A DNA stretch of 16,851 bases from Marine Group II euryarchaeote MED-G33 (GTDB lineage Archaea; Thermoplasmatota; Poseidoniia; Poseidoniales; Thalassarchaeaceae): contig CATISE010000113.1 in assembly GCA_949538655.1 (NCBI GenBank), positions 1-16,851 on the forward strand, read 5' to 3'. Positions 1 through 7,324 of the stretch are shown here, one piece after another. Numbering within the stretch: position 1 is the first letter of the stretch; the number at the start of each line of letters is the position of its first letter. Under the pieces are notes generated by a model. That model had not been told where the DNA came from. It searched no databases and was given only the letters and a program-made list of their open reading frames with translations. Position numbers and translations under genes: made by a program.

Positions 1-2
1 AC

Positions 3-266
3 ACGAAGCAAGCTAGAGAAATTCAGAAAATGGTCATGGAACTTATACAACTTTGGATACCAGCACTTGAGGATGAACTGCACGGACAGAAGAGCGCACT
101 TAGAAGTCGAGCAATGAAACTGATGGGACTTTGGATTACGAGATTGGAATTTGACAATGCGGAAGACCTTCTGAGAAAAGAAATTCAAGAGTGGGAATAC
201 GAGAACAACGAATTGAATTGCGGCGAGGAACAATACGGTTGGGAATTCAGATACGAGCATGTTTGA
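3..266 (+). CDS. Unrecognised charged protein, 3' part (5' end probably outside window)
   Basis: The reading frame is open to the left edge of the window and ends with TGA at 264-266, so this is probably the C-terminal 87 residues of a longer protein; an ATG at position 30 could also be an internal or true start. I do not recognise the family. The visible part is rich in Glu, Arg, Lys and Trp and looks mostly helical (for example LEFDNAEDLLRKEIQEWEYE), with no signal peptide or membrane segment. It is followed by the small membrane protein gene on the same strand. Whether it is translated is inferred from the uninterrupted frame and plausible amino acid composition only. Confidence 0.5.
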   Translation, partial: TKQAREIQKMVMELIQLWIPALEDELHGQKSALRSRAMKLMGLWITRLEFDNAEDLLRKEIQEWEYENNELNCGEEQYGWEFRYEHV

Positions 267-286
267 GGATGTCGAAACCCTCTGTG

Positions 287-319
287 AAACCTAACGGTGG
301 AGGGGGCAAGACATTCAAG
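287..319 (+). repeat. 33-nt imperfect repeat, copy A, upstream of the small membrane protein gene
   Basis: This stretch matches 1669-1702 with three substitutions and one single-base indel; both contain AAACCT, AACGGTG and the identical 17-mer GGGGCAAGACATTCAAG (303-319 here). It ends 24 nt before the ATG at 344. If the downstream gene started at the ATG at 269, the repeat would be translated in a different frame from copy B relative to its own downstream gene. That argues for a DNA or RNA element rather than a conserved peptide. Confidence 0.75.
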
Positions 320-343
320 TGCCGCCTTGCAACAAGTCAATCC

Positions 344-727
344 ATGGAACACACACTGGCAATGCAAATCTTCGGGGTCGTCATGATTCTCGTCGGGATC
401 ATGAAGAATTGGGACCCTGTTGGTTTCAACAAGAGTCTCTTTGGAGAGGTCGAGGGCGTAGAAGGAGGCCCTGCTGCATCAATGAGGATGCTGATCGGAG
501 GAGCCTTTGCCGGACTTGGAGGATTGAATGTCTACTGCAGTTTCATGATTGATGAACTCGCAAGCGAGGGTGATTTTATTCTCATCGGGAACGTAATTGC
601 TCTGGTAGTAATTTTGAGCACCCTTCTGGGGGCTAAATTCAGGGGTTTTTTGGAAGAGATACCTGTGCCCCCGCTGGTAATTTTCCCCACACTAATTGCA
701 ATATGTCTGTATGCTGCTACGTACTAG
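344..727 (+). CDS. Small four-helix integral membrane protein, function unknown
   Basis: The protein has about 127 residues if started at the ATG at 344. Four hydrophobic segments are visible: around MQIFGVVMILVGIM, MLIGGAFAGLGGLNVYCSFMI, FILIGNVIALVVILSTLLGA and VPPLVIFPTLIAICLYAATY. The loops are short, and the one after helix 1 is Gly/Glu-rich. I do not recognise a family and see no catalytic motif. Start choice: an in-frame ATG at 269 would add 25 residues, but most of them would be encoded by the 287-319 repeat, which recurs in another frame elsewhere; an ATG at 362 is also possible. No clear Shine-Dalgarno sequence precedes any of these. The rluA-like gene follows after 53 nt. Confidence 0.7.
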   Translation: MEHTLAMQIFGVVMILVGIMKNWDPVGFNKSLFGEVEGVEGGPAASMRMLIGGAFAGLGGLNVYCSFMIDELASEGDFILIGNVIALVVILSTLLGAKFRGFLEEIPVPPLVIFPTLIAICLYAATY

Positions 728-770
728 CTACACAAATGTGAAATTGATGCACAGGTCTAGATTTACCATC

Positions 771-775
771 AGGTG
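771..775 (+). promoter_or_regulatory. Ribosome binding site of the pseudouridine synthase gene
   Basis: AGGTG lies 5 nt before the ATG at 781 and can pair with the CACCU of an archaeal 16S rRNA 3' end. It supports the ATG at 781 as the start. Confidence 0.65.
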
Positions 776-780
776 CTGAA

Positions 781-1683
781 ATGAAATTAAATGTAGAAGA
801 GGAAATCTTTCTACTCTCTGCACTAGAATTAATGTATCCTGAATCAACGAAATCCAAATTGCGAAAAATGCTGACTGAAGGTCGGGTCTTGGTCAATGGA
901 GAACCTGTTTACAAGGCCAAAGAATCACTCATCAAGGGAAATGTTGTGACGATTATCAACCGTTCGGAGGCAATGAAGAAATCACCACCTCCTGAACCAA
1001 AGAAACAATTTTCAAAGCTGAAAATTATTTTTGAAGATGAGTTTATTTTGGTTGTAGAAAAACCTGCGGGACTACTTTCTGTAGCCACTGACAAACTTGA
1101 GAAAGATACGTTGCACAGTCGTTGCGTCGATTACGTGAAACGTCAATCAGAGCGAGCGTGGTCACACATCGTACACAGACTTGATCGAGATACTTCGGGA
1201 GTCATGGTATTTGCAAAAAACAGTGACATCAAAGAAATCTTGCAAACTCAATTCGCTCAAAGGGAGGTGCAACGAATGTATCATGCCCTTGTAGAAGGGG
1301 CGCCTGAGCATTCAGAAGGAACTGATTCATCTTGGCTTGTAGAGGATAAACATCTGCATGTAAAGCGCGTTAAATCAACCTTCAAAGGTTCGAAGCAATC
1401 GATTACCCATTGGAAAATCGAAGATCAGGATGAGGTCGTATCATTGATTGAAATCAATATTGAAACCGGACGGCGTCATCAAATACGGATGGCGATGCAA
1501 TATCTGGGCTGTCCAATTGTGGGTGACACCATTCATGGAGCGGAAACAAATCCACTCAATCGAATTTGTTTGCATGCTACTTCACTCGGATTTACACATC
1601 CATACACGGAGGATTTTGTTCAATATGAATCGACTGTTCCCTTCGCAAACCGCTTCAAAATCGATTCTAAACCTGAACGGTGA
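781..1683 (+). CDS. S4-domain RluA-family RNA pseudouridine synthase
   Basis: A 300-residue enzyme that would isomerise uridine to pseudouridine in rRNA or tRNA. Residues about 15-60 form an S4-type RNA-binding domain (LLSALELMYP...GRVLVNGEPV...IKGNVVTI). The catalytic domain starts near residue 80 with the RluA-type strand ILVVEKPAGLLS, and the signature HRLDRDTSGVMVFAK at 132-146 carries the catalytic aspartate D135. A later GRRHQIRMAMQYLGCPIVGD block is the usual RluA substrate-binding motif. The length is normal for the RluC/RluD type. RluA enzymes are chiefly bacterial, so horizontal acquisition is plausible; the exact target uridine cannot be told from sequence. Its last codons overlap the second copy of the 34-nt repeat that precedes kynA. 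Confidence 0.93.
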   Translation: MKLNVEEEIFLLSALELMYPESTKSKLRKMLTEGRVLVNGEPVYKAKESLIKGNVVTIINRSEAMKKSPPPEPKKQFSKLKIIFEDEFILVVEKPAGLLSVATDKLEKDTLHSRCVDYVKRQSERAWSHIVHRLDRDTSGVMVFAKNSDIKEILQTQFAQREVQRMYHALVEGAPEHSEGTDSSWLVEDKHLHVKRVKSTFKGSKQSITHWKIEDQDEVVSLIEINIETGRRHQIRMAMQYLGCPIVGDTIHGAETNPLNRICLHATSLGFTHPYTEDFVQYESTVPFANRFKIDSKPER

Positions 1684-1702
1684 GTGGGGCAAGACATTCA
1701 AG
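1669..1702 (+). repeat. 34-nt imperfect repeat, copy B, upstream of kynA
   Basis: Counterpart of 287-319. The first 15 nt encode the last residues and stop of the pseudouridine synthase (KPER-stop). The conserved 17-mer GGGGCAAGACATTCAAG is at 1686-1702 and ends 10 nt before the ATG at 1713. Confidence 0.75.
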
Positions 1703-1712
1703 CGTCAGGCCG

Positions 1713-2828
1713 ATGCGAAACAACATGGGCGGAGGATATTCGGGTGCTGGAGACGGCTCCAATCGGACATATGGTGGCTATCTCGGCCTGCATGAGTTGC
1801 TCTCATTGCAACGCGAAGATGAAGGTGTTAGCAACGATGAGATGCATTTCATTGTGACACACCAAACCTTCGAACTTTGGTTCAAGCAGGTAATCCGAGA
1901 GTTGAGAGAAATTCGTGATATCCTAGCGAATGAGCATGTTCCTGAATCCCAGGTCCCGAAAGCTGTCGAACATCTCGGACGTGTGACTGAGATTTTCCGT
2001 CTTTTGGCCAATCAGTGGAAGGTGATGGAAACACTGACCCCCCAAGGATTCCTTGCCTTCCGAGATGGTTTGGGTACAGCCAGTGGATTTGAATCGTATC
2101 AAATGCGAGAGATGGAAATTCTTCTCGGATTGGAGCCTGTTGGTCGCGTTTCCGAAATGGATCCACTTGGCCACTTCCGTAAACTCGCAACCCGGAGTGA
2201 GGCTGATGCCGTTGCTTTGGTTCGCTTAGAAGCCGCGTTGGAAGAAACAACACTTGTTTCCGCGCTGACAACATGGTTATCGCGAACACCCATCATGGGT
2301 TCATTGTATGGCTCAGAAGGGGATTCTGAGGCTGTCCAAGCCTATGTTGACGCACACCTAACCGCATACGCCAGTATTGGCGAAAAAGCAAGTGCAAGAA
2401 TGGAATCACAAGGTGTAGACAATATTGACGCCGTCAAAGCCCGCTTTGCAGCAGCTAGTCAAGGGGCAACCGACTTCCTCAAACCCGATGGTCAAGTCAA
2501 CCGGGCTCGTGCAGGGTTACTATTCATCGAGTCATATCGCGAACTACCACTTCTCGCATGGCCACGTGTCCTCGTTGATGCCGTAGTCGAATTGGAAGAG
2601 AGTATGGTTCTCTTCCGCACCCATCACGCCCGCATGGTGGAGAGAATCATTGGACGTCGCGTAGGAACAGGTGGCTCATCGGGTGTGGATTATCTTGATG
2701 CAACCACAAAATATCGAATCTTTGGCGACCTTTGGGGAGTTCGTACAATTCTGGTAAAGTCTGGCATTAGACCCACATTGATAAATGGAGAAATGTATGG
2801 ATTCACCGGTGCAACCGAGAACCAATGA
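1713..2828 (+). CDS. kynA: Tryptophan 2,3-dioxygenase
   Basis: A heme dioxygenase that uses O2 to open the indole ring of L-tryptophan, giving N-formylkynurenine, the first step of the kynurenine pathway. From the ATG at 1713 the protein has 371 residues. The family blocks are in order: TYGGYLGLHELL (19-30), DEMHFIVTHQTFELWFKQ (42-59) with the active-site His at 50, LTPQGFLAFRDGLGTASGFES (108-128) with the substrate-binding Arg at 117, and HARMVERIIGRRVGTGGSSG near 305 whose first His is the expected axial heme ligand. The frame is open to a GTG at 1680 that overlaps the upstream stop codon, but residues encoded there match nothing in the family and lie on the repeat; ATG 1725 is another option. 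The thiolase follows after 9 nt. Confidence 0.94.
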   Translation: MRNNMGGGYSGAGDGSNRTYGGYLGLHELLSLQREDEGVSNDEMHFIVTHQTFELWFKQVIRELREIRDILANEHVPESQVPKAVEHLGRVTEIFRLLANQWKVMETLTPQGFLAFRDGLGTASGFESYQMREMEILLGLEPVGRVSEMDPLGHFRKLATRSEADAVALVRLEAALEETTLVSALTTWLSRTPIMGSLYGSEGDSEAVQAYVDAHLTAYASIGEKASARMESQGVDNIDAVKARFAAASQGATDFLKPDGQVNRARAGLLFIESYRELPLLAWPRVLVDAVVELEESMVLFRTHHARMVERIIGRRVGTGGSSGVDYLDATTKYRIFGDLWGVRTILVKSGIRPTLINGEMYGFTGATENQ

Positions 2829-2831
2829 GGT
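2827..2831 (+). promoter_or_regulatory. Ribosome binding site of the thiolase gene
   Basis: GAGGT overlaps the kynA stop codon and sits 6 nt before the ATG at 2838, which suggests translation from a shared kynA-thiolase transcript. Confidence 0.65.
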
Positions 2832-2837
2832 AGATCA

Positions 2838-3977
2838 ATGACTGAAGTCGTAATTTGTGGAGTTGCACGAACGCCCGTTGGAAAATACCGCGGTGCTTTG
2901 GCAAATCAATCCGCTGTTGATCTCGGTGTTCATGCCGTCAAGGGTCTGCTTGAACGTGTGGGAATTGATCCCACGAGTGGGATCATCGATGATGTTCTGT
3001 TTGGACAAGTTCTGCAGGCAGGTGCTGGACAGTCACCAGCACGGCAAGTAGCACTCGGTGCTGGCATGCCATTCAGTACTCCGGCGACTACCATCAACAA
3101 GGTCTGCGGTTCCTCTCTGAAAGCGGTCATGATGGCTGCGAATAGCATTCGAGCTGGCGAATACAACGTAATCGTAGCCGGCGGGATGGAGTCGATGACC
3201 AATGCCCCATATTTTGGGCACAAGATTTCTAGAAGTGAATTTGGTGAAATGAAACCGACAATGATTCACGATGGCCTGTGGGATGTCTACAATGATGAAC
3301 ATATGGGAAACACAGGGGAGACCGTTTCTGAAGAATATGAAATTTCTAGACAAGTTGCGGATACTTTTGCTGCTCGCTCCCATGACCTTGCCTTGGCGGC
3401 TTGGAATCAAGGGTGGATGGATTTCGAAGTTGTTCCAACCCCTGGATTGGAACGTGATGAAGGAATCTCCCCAGGAGGAAACCTTAGCGAAATGCGATCA
3501 GTATTCCAAGAGGATGGACGCGTGACTGCTGGAAATGCGTCACAACTCTCAGATGGGGCAGCGGCAGTTCTAGTCGCCAGTCGTGAAGCTGCAGAAGCGA
3601 ACGGTTGGCCTATTCTTGGAACTGTATTGGATTATTGCACGACCGGAGTTGAACCCGCTAGAGTGATGGCTGCACCCATTCCCGCCATCGAATTATTGCT
3701 GAATCGAAATGAAATGACAATCGATGATTTATCTTTTGTTGAGCACAATGAGGCCTTTGCTGCGGCATCCTGTGCGGTTGCCAAGGCATGTAGTGTCCCT
3801 GATGACAAAATCAACCCGCACGGAGGCGCGGTCTCCATTGGCCACCCATTGGGTGCCACAGGGGCAAGGTGTCTGATGACGCTCATCAACGCGCTTCGAC
3901 GTACAGGTGGTGGAAAGGGCATCGTAACCCTGTGCCTTGGTGGTGGCAATGCCGTGGCAATGCTTGTCAGTGCCTGA
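2838..3977 (+). CDS. Thiolase (acetyl-CoA C-acetyl/acyltransferase)
   Basis: A cytoplasmic thiolase of 379 residues that either condenses two acetyl-CoA to acetoacetyl-CoA or cleaves 3-ketoacyl-CoA. All catalytic elements are present: nucleophile C90 in NKVCGSSLKAVMMA, the GGMESMTNAPY block, HNEAFA at 303-308, H336 in GGAVSIGHPLGATGAR, and C366 in CLGGGNAVAM. It is slightly shorter than the usual 390-395 residues, the difference lying in the loop before VTAGNASQLSDGAAAV. It probably shares a transcript with kynA. The direction (mevalonate precursor synthesis or beta-oxidation/amino acid breakdown) cannot be decided from sequence. Its TGA at 3975-3977 directly abuts the stop of the converging protease gene. 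Confidence 0.95.
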   Translation: MTEVVICGVARTPVGKYRGALANQSAVDLGVHAVKGLLERVGIDPTSGIIDDVLFGQVLQAGAGQSPARQVALGAGMPFSTPATTINKVCGSSLKAVMMAANSIRAGEYNVIVAGGMESMTNAPYFGHKISRSEFGEMKPTMIHDGLWDVYNDEHMGNTGETVSEEYEISRQVADTFAARSHDLALAAWNQGWMDFEVVPTPGLERDEGISPGGNLSEMRSVFQEDGRVTAGNASQLSDGAAAVLVASREAAEANGWPILGTVLDYCTTGVEPARVMAAPIPAIELLLNRNEMTIDDLSFVEHNEAFAAASCAVAKACSVPDDKINPHGGAVSIGHPLGATGARCLMTLINALRRTGGGKGIVTLCLGGGNAVAMLVSA

Positions 3978-6900
3978 TCATCGGAACCTTTCACCGATCA
4001 TCTGAGGTAACCCTGTGGGTGGTGCACGCATCGGCGGGGGTGGAGACCTCTTTCTTCCAGTAATCAGCACTATGATGCCGAGTGAAGCAACGACACCACC
4101 CATGCCAATGATGACTTTTGTATTTGCATCAAGCGCGAACCCACCACTTGCTGAAGTGTTACCACTATCATCGGGCTCGATGGGATCGGGTTCAGGTTCA
4201 GGAGTAGGTTCGGGTTCAGGAACGGGTTCAGGGGGGTGCCAAACAATGTATTGCACCGACCAAGTGTGCGTGATGATTTCATAGCCATCAGAGATTGAGA
4301 CTGTGATCGAATAGAAGGGGGTCGTTCCATTGTATGAACAAATTTCAGTCACAAATCCACTCGTAACACCTTCACATTGGAATGGGCCCATCTCCAACCA
4401 TGTTTCACTAGAGATTACCTCGGTCCAATCATCACTAAGGGTTAGTTTCCAAGTGGTCTCAATCTCTAAGATTGAATCAGCTGATATGTCGACAAAAGTT
4501 TGCAAGAAAAGAGAATCTGATGTGGCGTTTAGCCCTAGGTTGGTATCGGATGGTAATACAGAAATCTGTCCTGCACGATTGACCATTTCATCGATTAAAT
4601 CATTGCAATTCTGGTCGATCCCATCCCAAATCTCAGTGGCATTGGGATGAATATTGGAATTGTTGTCCTCACAGTCTTCGAACCATCGGAAACCGTCACC
4701 ATCAGAATCGGGATCAGGGACAAGCGGGTTGGTGAATGTCACATTGAGTTCGATACCATCGTCCAGACCATCATCGTCAGTATCATTGTCGAGTGGGTCG
4801 GTGAGATGTACATTGTATTCATCCAAATCGAACAAGCCATCGGAATCAGAATCCTGCCCCTCATAGTCTTCATCGATCAAATTGTCGCAATCATTGTCGA
4901 TACCATCCAAGACCTCGGGCATGGAAGGATTGATCCACGGGTCCGATTCGTTACAATCCTGGAACCAATACCATCCATCTCCATCTGAATCTGCATCGAA
5001 AACCAGAGGGTTGGTCCCGTGAATCATAATTTCGTCACCATCGGTTAGATTGTCACCATCGGTGTCTGGATTGGTCCAATTGGTCCCATAAACGTGGTAT
5101 TCTGGAAAATCAGAAATGCCGTCATTGTCTGAATCTGTGACGTTGAAACCCTCATCCCAAAGATTGTTACAATTGTCGTCAATCCCATTGAGCAATTCAG
5201 ACATTCCTGGATGAATCTGAGGGTTACTGTCGTTACAATCTTGGAACCAATACCAAGCGTCTGCGTCGGCATCTGGATCGAATACCAATGGATCGCTACC
5301 AAAGAATAGCACTTCTTGGGCGTCGGTTAAGCCATCACCATCGGTATCGTTGGACAGTGGATTGGTTCCATACAAATTGACTTCGATTCCGTCGAGCAAT
5401 GTATCATTGTCACTGTCGGAATCAAGTGGGTCTGTATTGGTCACCATGATCTCTTGATAATCTGTCAAATCATCGTCATCGGTGTCAATATCATAGGGGT
5501 CTGTTCCGTAAACATCGGTCTCATTATCGTTGGTCAACCCATCTCCATCTGAATCCAAAACCGTGGGGACACCATGGATGACGAGTTCCCAATCATTCCA
5601 AGTCCCCGTATCCCCATTCCCATCGTCTTCGACCTTGAGGGTCCAATTGCCTGCAGATTGTTCATCCCAATTGTGGACGGTGGAAAACATCCAATTTCGA
5701 TAATTGTTATTCGAATCACTTTGTTTCTGAGCCAATGTACTCTCAGTGCCCGATGGCGAGGTGAGGGTGATGATCAAATCACCTCGGTAGACATGGTCAA
5801 TATCCACGTAAACTTCCACATGTTCGACCTTCAGTCCATCGTTTATGGTCACTGTATCGTTGACACCCTGTGCCGAATTATCAGGGATGGCAGTGTTGAT
5901 TGTGCGGGTGTTACTCGTGACGTTAATCGCTTGATCAACCAAGGTCCAATTCTCTGCCATGGCCACAGCATGTCCTGCATCAACGGCTCCATATCCATAC
6001 TTGTGAGATACATCGTGACCCGCTCCATTGACATTCCATGAATTATCACTGGGGTCATTTTTCCTAGAACTATGAACCAAAATGTGTTGCACATCACGCC
6101 AAGTCAAATTGGCATTGGCTTCGAGGATGAGAGCGATGACACCACTGGCCAATGGGGTTGCAGATGATGTGCCTCCGAAATCATCGGTGTAGTCATTGTT
6201 TGTGTATCCTGATGATCCTTCAATATCGGTGGTTGTGATTCCTTCACCAGATCCATCACTATGGGCTGCAACTAGGATGTTGGCCCCTGGTTCTGCATAC
6301 CATGATTGGTCACCCTGATGTGTAATCGCAGTCACTGCAATTGTTTGGCGTGCATTGGCATATCCGTCCTTGTTGGAATCATCATCATCGTCCAATCCAT
6401 TGCCGGCGGCCCATGTGATGATATTCCCAAGTCCACCTCGACCATTCGCAACATCATCTTCAAAGGCGGCGATTGTCAATGGCCCCGGGCCTTGCAGTGT
6501 ACTTCCATCATCACTTGGACCCCACGAATTACTGTAAATGTCAATCACTTGGTTCTCGTGACTGAGTGCATCGGCTTCTTTGGAATCGGGTGTACTGCAA
6601 GCGATGAGGAGTAAGCCTGCGAGATTTGCATCGGGTGCCGCCCCACTCACACCCACGCTATTGTTTCCTGTTGCAGCAGCAACACCTGCTGCTGCTGTCC
6701 CATGAGCATTCCAGTTGGATGGCGAGGGGTTGCCATCATCCCCACAATAATCGTAATCGTTGGTAGAATCATAATTTGTGGACAGGTCTGGGTGATCCAA
6801 ATCCAAACCGTCGTCGATGATTCCAATGGTTACACCCGTACCTTGGTAGGACTCCCATGCCCCTGTCAGATTTGCATCTTCTCCCGAAAGACCACCACTT

Positions 6901-7313
6901 GTCTGTCCTGTATTTTCCAAGTGCCATTGGTCCCCAAATTTCGGGTCATTCGGCGTTAAACGTGGTTCATGTTGGCGCTCAATCTCTGGGCAGGCGATTT
7001 CGATTCGATTGATATCCAACCACAAGTCGACCTCAGAAGAGCTGGCCTCAATCAACCATGCATTCGGAAGGTGTGGTGCTGCTTCACCCATTGGATGGGG
7101 GCTGACAACCAACCAATTTCCATCATGAGATGGCCATTCTGCACAACGAGAAAAGGCGTTTTGAACTGCGACTGAGTAATCTGAAAGGTGATCTGTTTCT
7201 TCGTAGATTTCTGTTGCTGAAACGATGGGTGAAATACTTGCGAAAATCATCACAACTGTGAGACCCAGCCACTTCATGGCCCTATAGGGCCATGACTTTG
7301 TTATTGAAACCAT
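3978..7313 (-). CDS. Surface-anchored subtilisin/kexin-type protease with P domain and TSP3/MopE repeats
   Basis: About 1,111 residues from the ATG at 7313. A signal peptide (hydrophobic core LGLTVVMIFASISPIV, likely cleavage after VSA near 33) is followed by an N-terminal region and an S8 catalytic domain with D167 (GIIDDGLDLDHPDL), H204 (NAHGTAAAG), oxyanion N305 (WAAGNG) and S383 (GGTSSATP). The block after the serine (ASGVIALILEANANLTWRDV) and the P domain (about 460-582) are typical of proprotein convertases. Residues 587-909 hold Asp-rich thrombospondin-3-like repeats and three MopE-type units. A conserved-looking domain, a Pro-Glu linker (about 1026-1047), one membrane helix (about 1066-1085) and a basic Pro-rich tail end the protein. 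Translation could start at a TTG at 7328 or ATG at 7277 instead. Extracellular peptide processing or degradation is inferred. Confidence 0.93.
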   Translation of the reverse strand: MVSITKSWPYRAMKWLGLTVVMIFASISPIVSATEIYEETDHLSDYSVAVQNAFSRCAEWPSHDGNWLVVSPHPMGEAAPHLPNAWLIEASSSEVDLWLDINRIEIACPEIERQHEPRLTPNDPKFGDQWHLENTGQTSGGLSGEDANLTGAWESYQGTGVTIGIIDDGLDLDHPDLSTNYDSTNDYDYCGDDGNPSPSNWNAHGTAAAGVAAATGNNSVGVSGAAPDANLAGLLLIACSTPDSKEADALSHENQVIDIYSNSWGPSDDGSTLQGPGPLTIAAFEDDVANGRGGLGNIITWAAGNGLDDDDDSNKDGYANARQTIAVTAITHQGDQSWYAEPGANILVAAHSDGSGEGITTTDIEGSSGYTNNDYTDDFGGTSSATPLASGVIALILEANANLTWRDVQHILVHSSRKNDPSDNSWNVNGAGHDVSHKYGYGAVDAGHAVAMAENWTLVDQAINVTSNTRTINTAIPDNSAQGVNDTVTINDGLKVEHVEVYVDIDHVYRGDLIITLTSPSGTESTLAQKQSDSNNNYRNWMFSTVHNWDEQSAGNWTLKVEDDGNGDTGTWNDWELVIHGVPTVLDSDGDGLTNDNETDVYGTDPYDIDTDDDDLTDYQEIMVTNTDPLDSDSDNDTLLDGIEVNLYGTNPLSNDTDGDGLTDAQEVLFFGSDPLVFDPDADADAWYWFQDCNDSNPQIHPGMSELLNGIDDNCNNLWDEGFNVTDSDNDGISDFPEYHVYGTNWTNPDTDGDNLTDGDEIMIHGTNPLVFDADSDGDGWYWFQDCNESDPWINPSMPEVLDGIDNDCDNLIDEDYEGQDSDSDGLFDLDEYNVHLTDPLDNDTDDDGLDDGIELNVTFTNPLVPDPDSDGDGFRWFEDCEDNNSNIHPNATEIWDGIDQNCNDLIDEMVNRAGQISVLPSDTNLGLNATSDSLFLQTFVDISADSILEIETTWKLTLSDDWTEVISSETWLEMGPFQCEGVTSGFVTEICSYNGTTPFYSITVSISDGYEIITHTWSVQYIVWHPPEPVPEPEPTPEPEPDPIEPDDSGNTSASGGFALDANTKVIIGMGGVVASLGIIVLITGRKRSPPPPMRAPPTGLPQMIGERFR
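4173..4238 (-). repeat. Pro-Glu linker microsatellite in the protease gene
   Basis: Short GGTTCAGG/GGTTCGGG-type hexamer units encode an alternating PEPEPTPEPEPDP spacer between the last extracellular domain and the membrane helix. Such tracts act as stiff stalks and vary in length by replication slippage. Confidence 0.8.
4587..5555 (-). repeat. TSP3-like calcium repeats interleaved with three MopE-type units
   Basis: The encoded segment alternates Asp-rich units of the form DSDGDGLTD..E...GTDP with a longer unit, DxDxxWYWFQDC(N/E)xSxPxIxPxxxExxxGIDxxCxNLxDE. The longer unit occurs three times, at about 5148-5279, 4869-4997 and 4587-4715. Each keeps two cysteines that probably form a disulphide, plus acidic and Asn side chains suited to metal binding. 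The pattern fits the putative metal-binding MopE family together with thrombospondin type 3 repeats. Calcium binding is expected from the family; it is not shown here. Confidence 0.85.
5568..5936 (-). other. P (proprotein convertase) domain of the protease
   Basis: The segment reads ...TAIPDNSAQGVNDTVTINDG, then VEVYVDIDHVYRGDLIITLTSPSGTES, then NWTLKVEDDGNGDTGTWNDWELVIHG. The RGDLIITLTSPSGT and GTWNDWELVIHG elements are hallmarks of the beta-barrel P domain that stabilises kexin-type proteases. Confidence 0.85.
7276..7293. repeat. 18-bp perfect palindrome after the acyltransferase gene, at the protease start
   Basis: ATGGCCCTATAGGGCCAT is perfectly self-complementary. On the minus strand it lies 31 nt after the acyltransferase stop and its last ATG lies on a candidate start (7277) of the protease. 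As RNA it could fold into a hairpin masking that start; as DNA it could be a site for a dimeric regulator. Confidence 0.6.
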
Positions 7314-7324
7314 GTTTGTGGTGT

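Noticed and set aside
344..727. Assignment of the small membrane protein to a four-helix DUF4345-like family
   Set aside because: Only the helix count and a Gly-rich second helix resemble it; no diagnostic motif supports the assignment.
1680..1712. kynA extended upstream to the GTG overlapping the pseudouridine synthase stop (GTGA)
   Set aside because: The 11 added residues match nothing in the family and are encoded by the 34-nt repeat. Translational coupling through GTGA remains possible but is less likely than the ATG at 1713.
1713..5279. A link between tryptophan dioxygenase and a kynurenine-containing copper site as in MopE
   Set aside because: The kynurenine in MopE is made from a protein-bound tryptophan, whereas this dioxygenase acts on free tryptophan. 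The proximity is not evidence of a connection.
4587..5555. Possible CRISPR-like or tandem DNA repeat array
   Set aside because: The periodicity is that of Asp-rich protein repeats in one long reading frame. Units diverge at third positions and there are no unique spacers between identical repeats.
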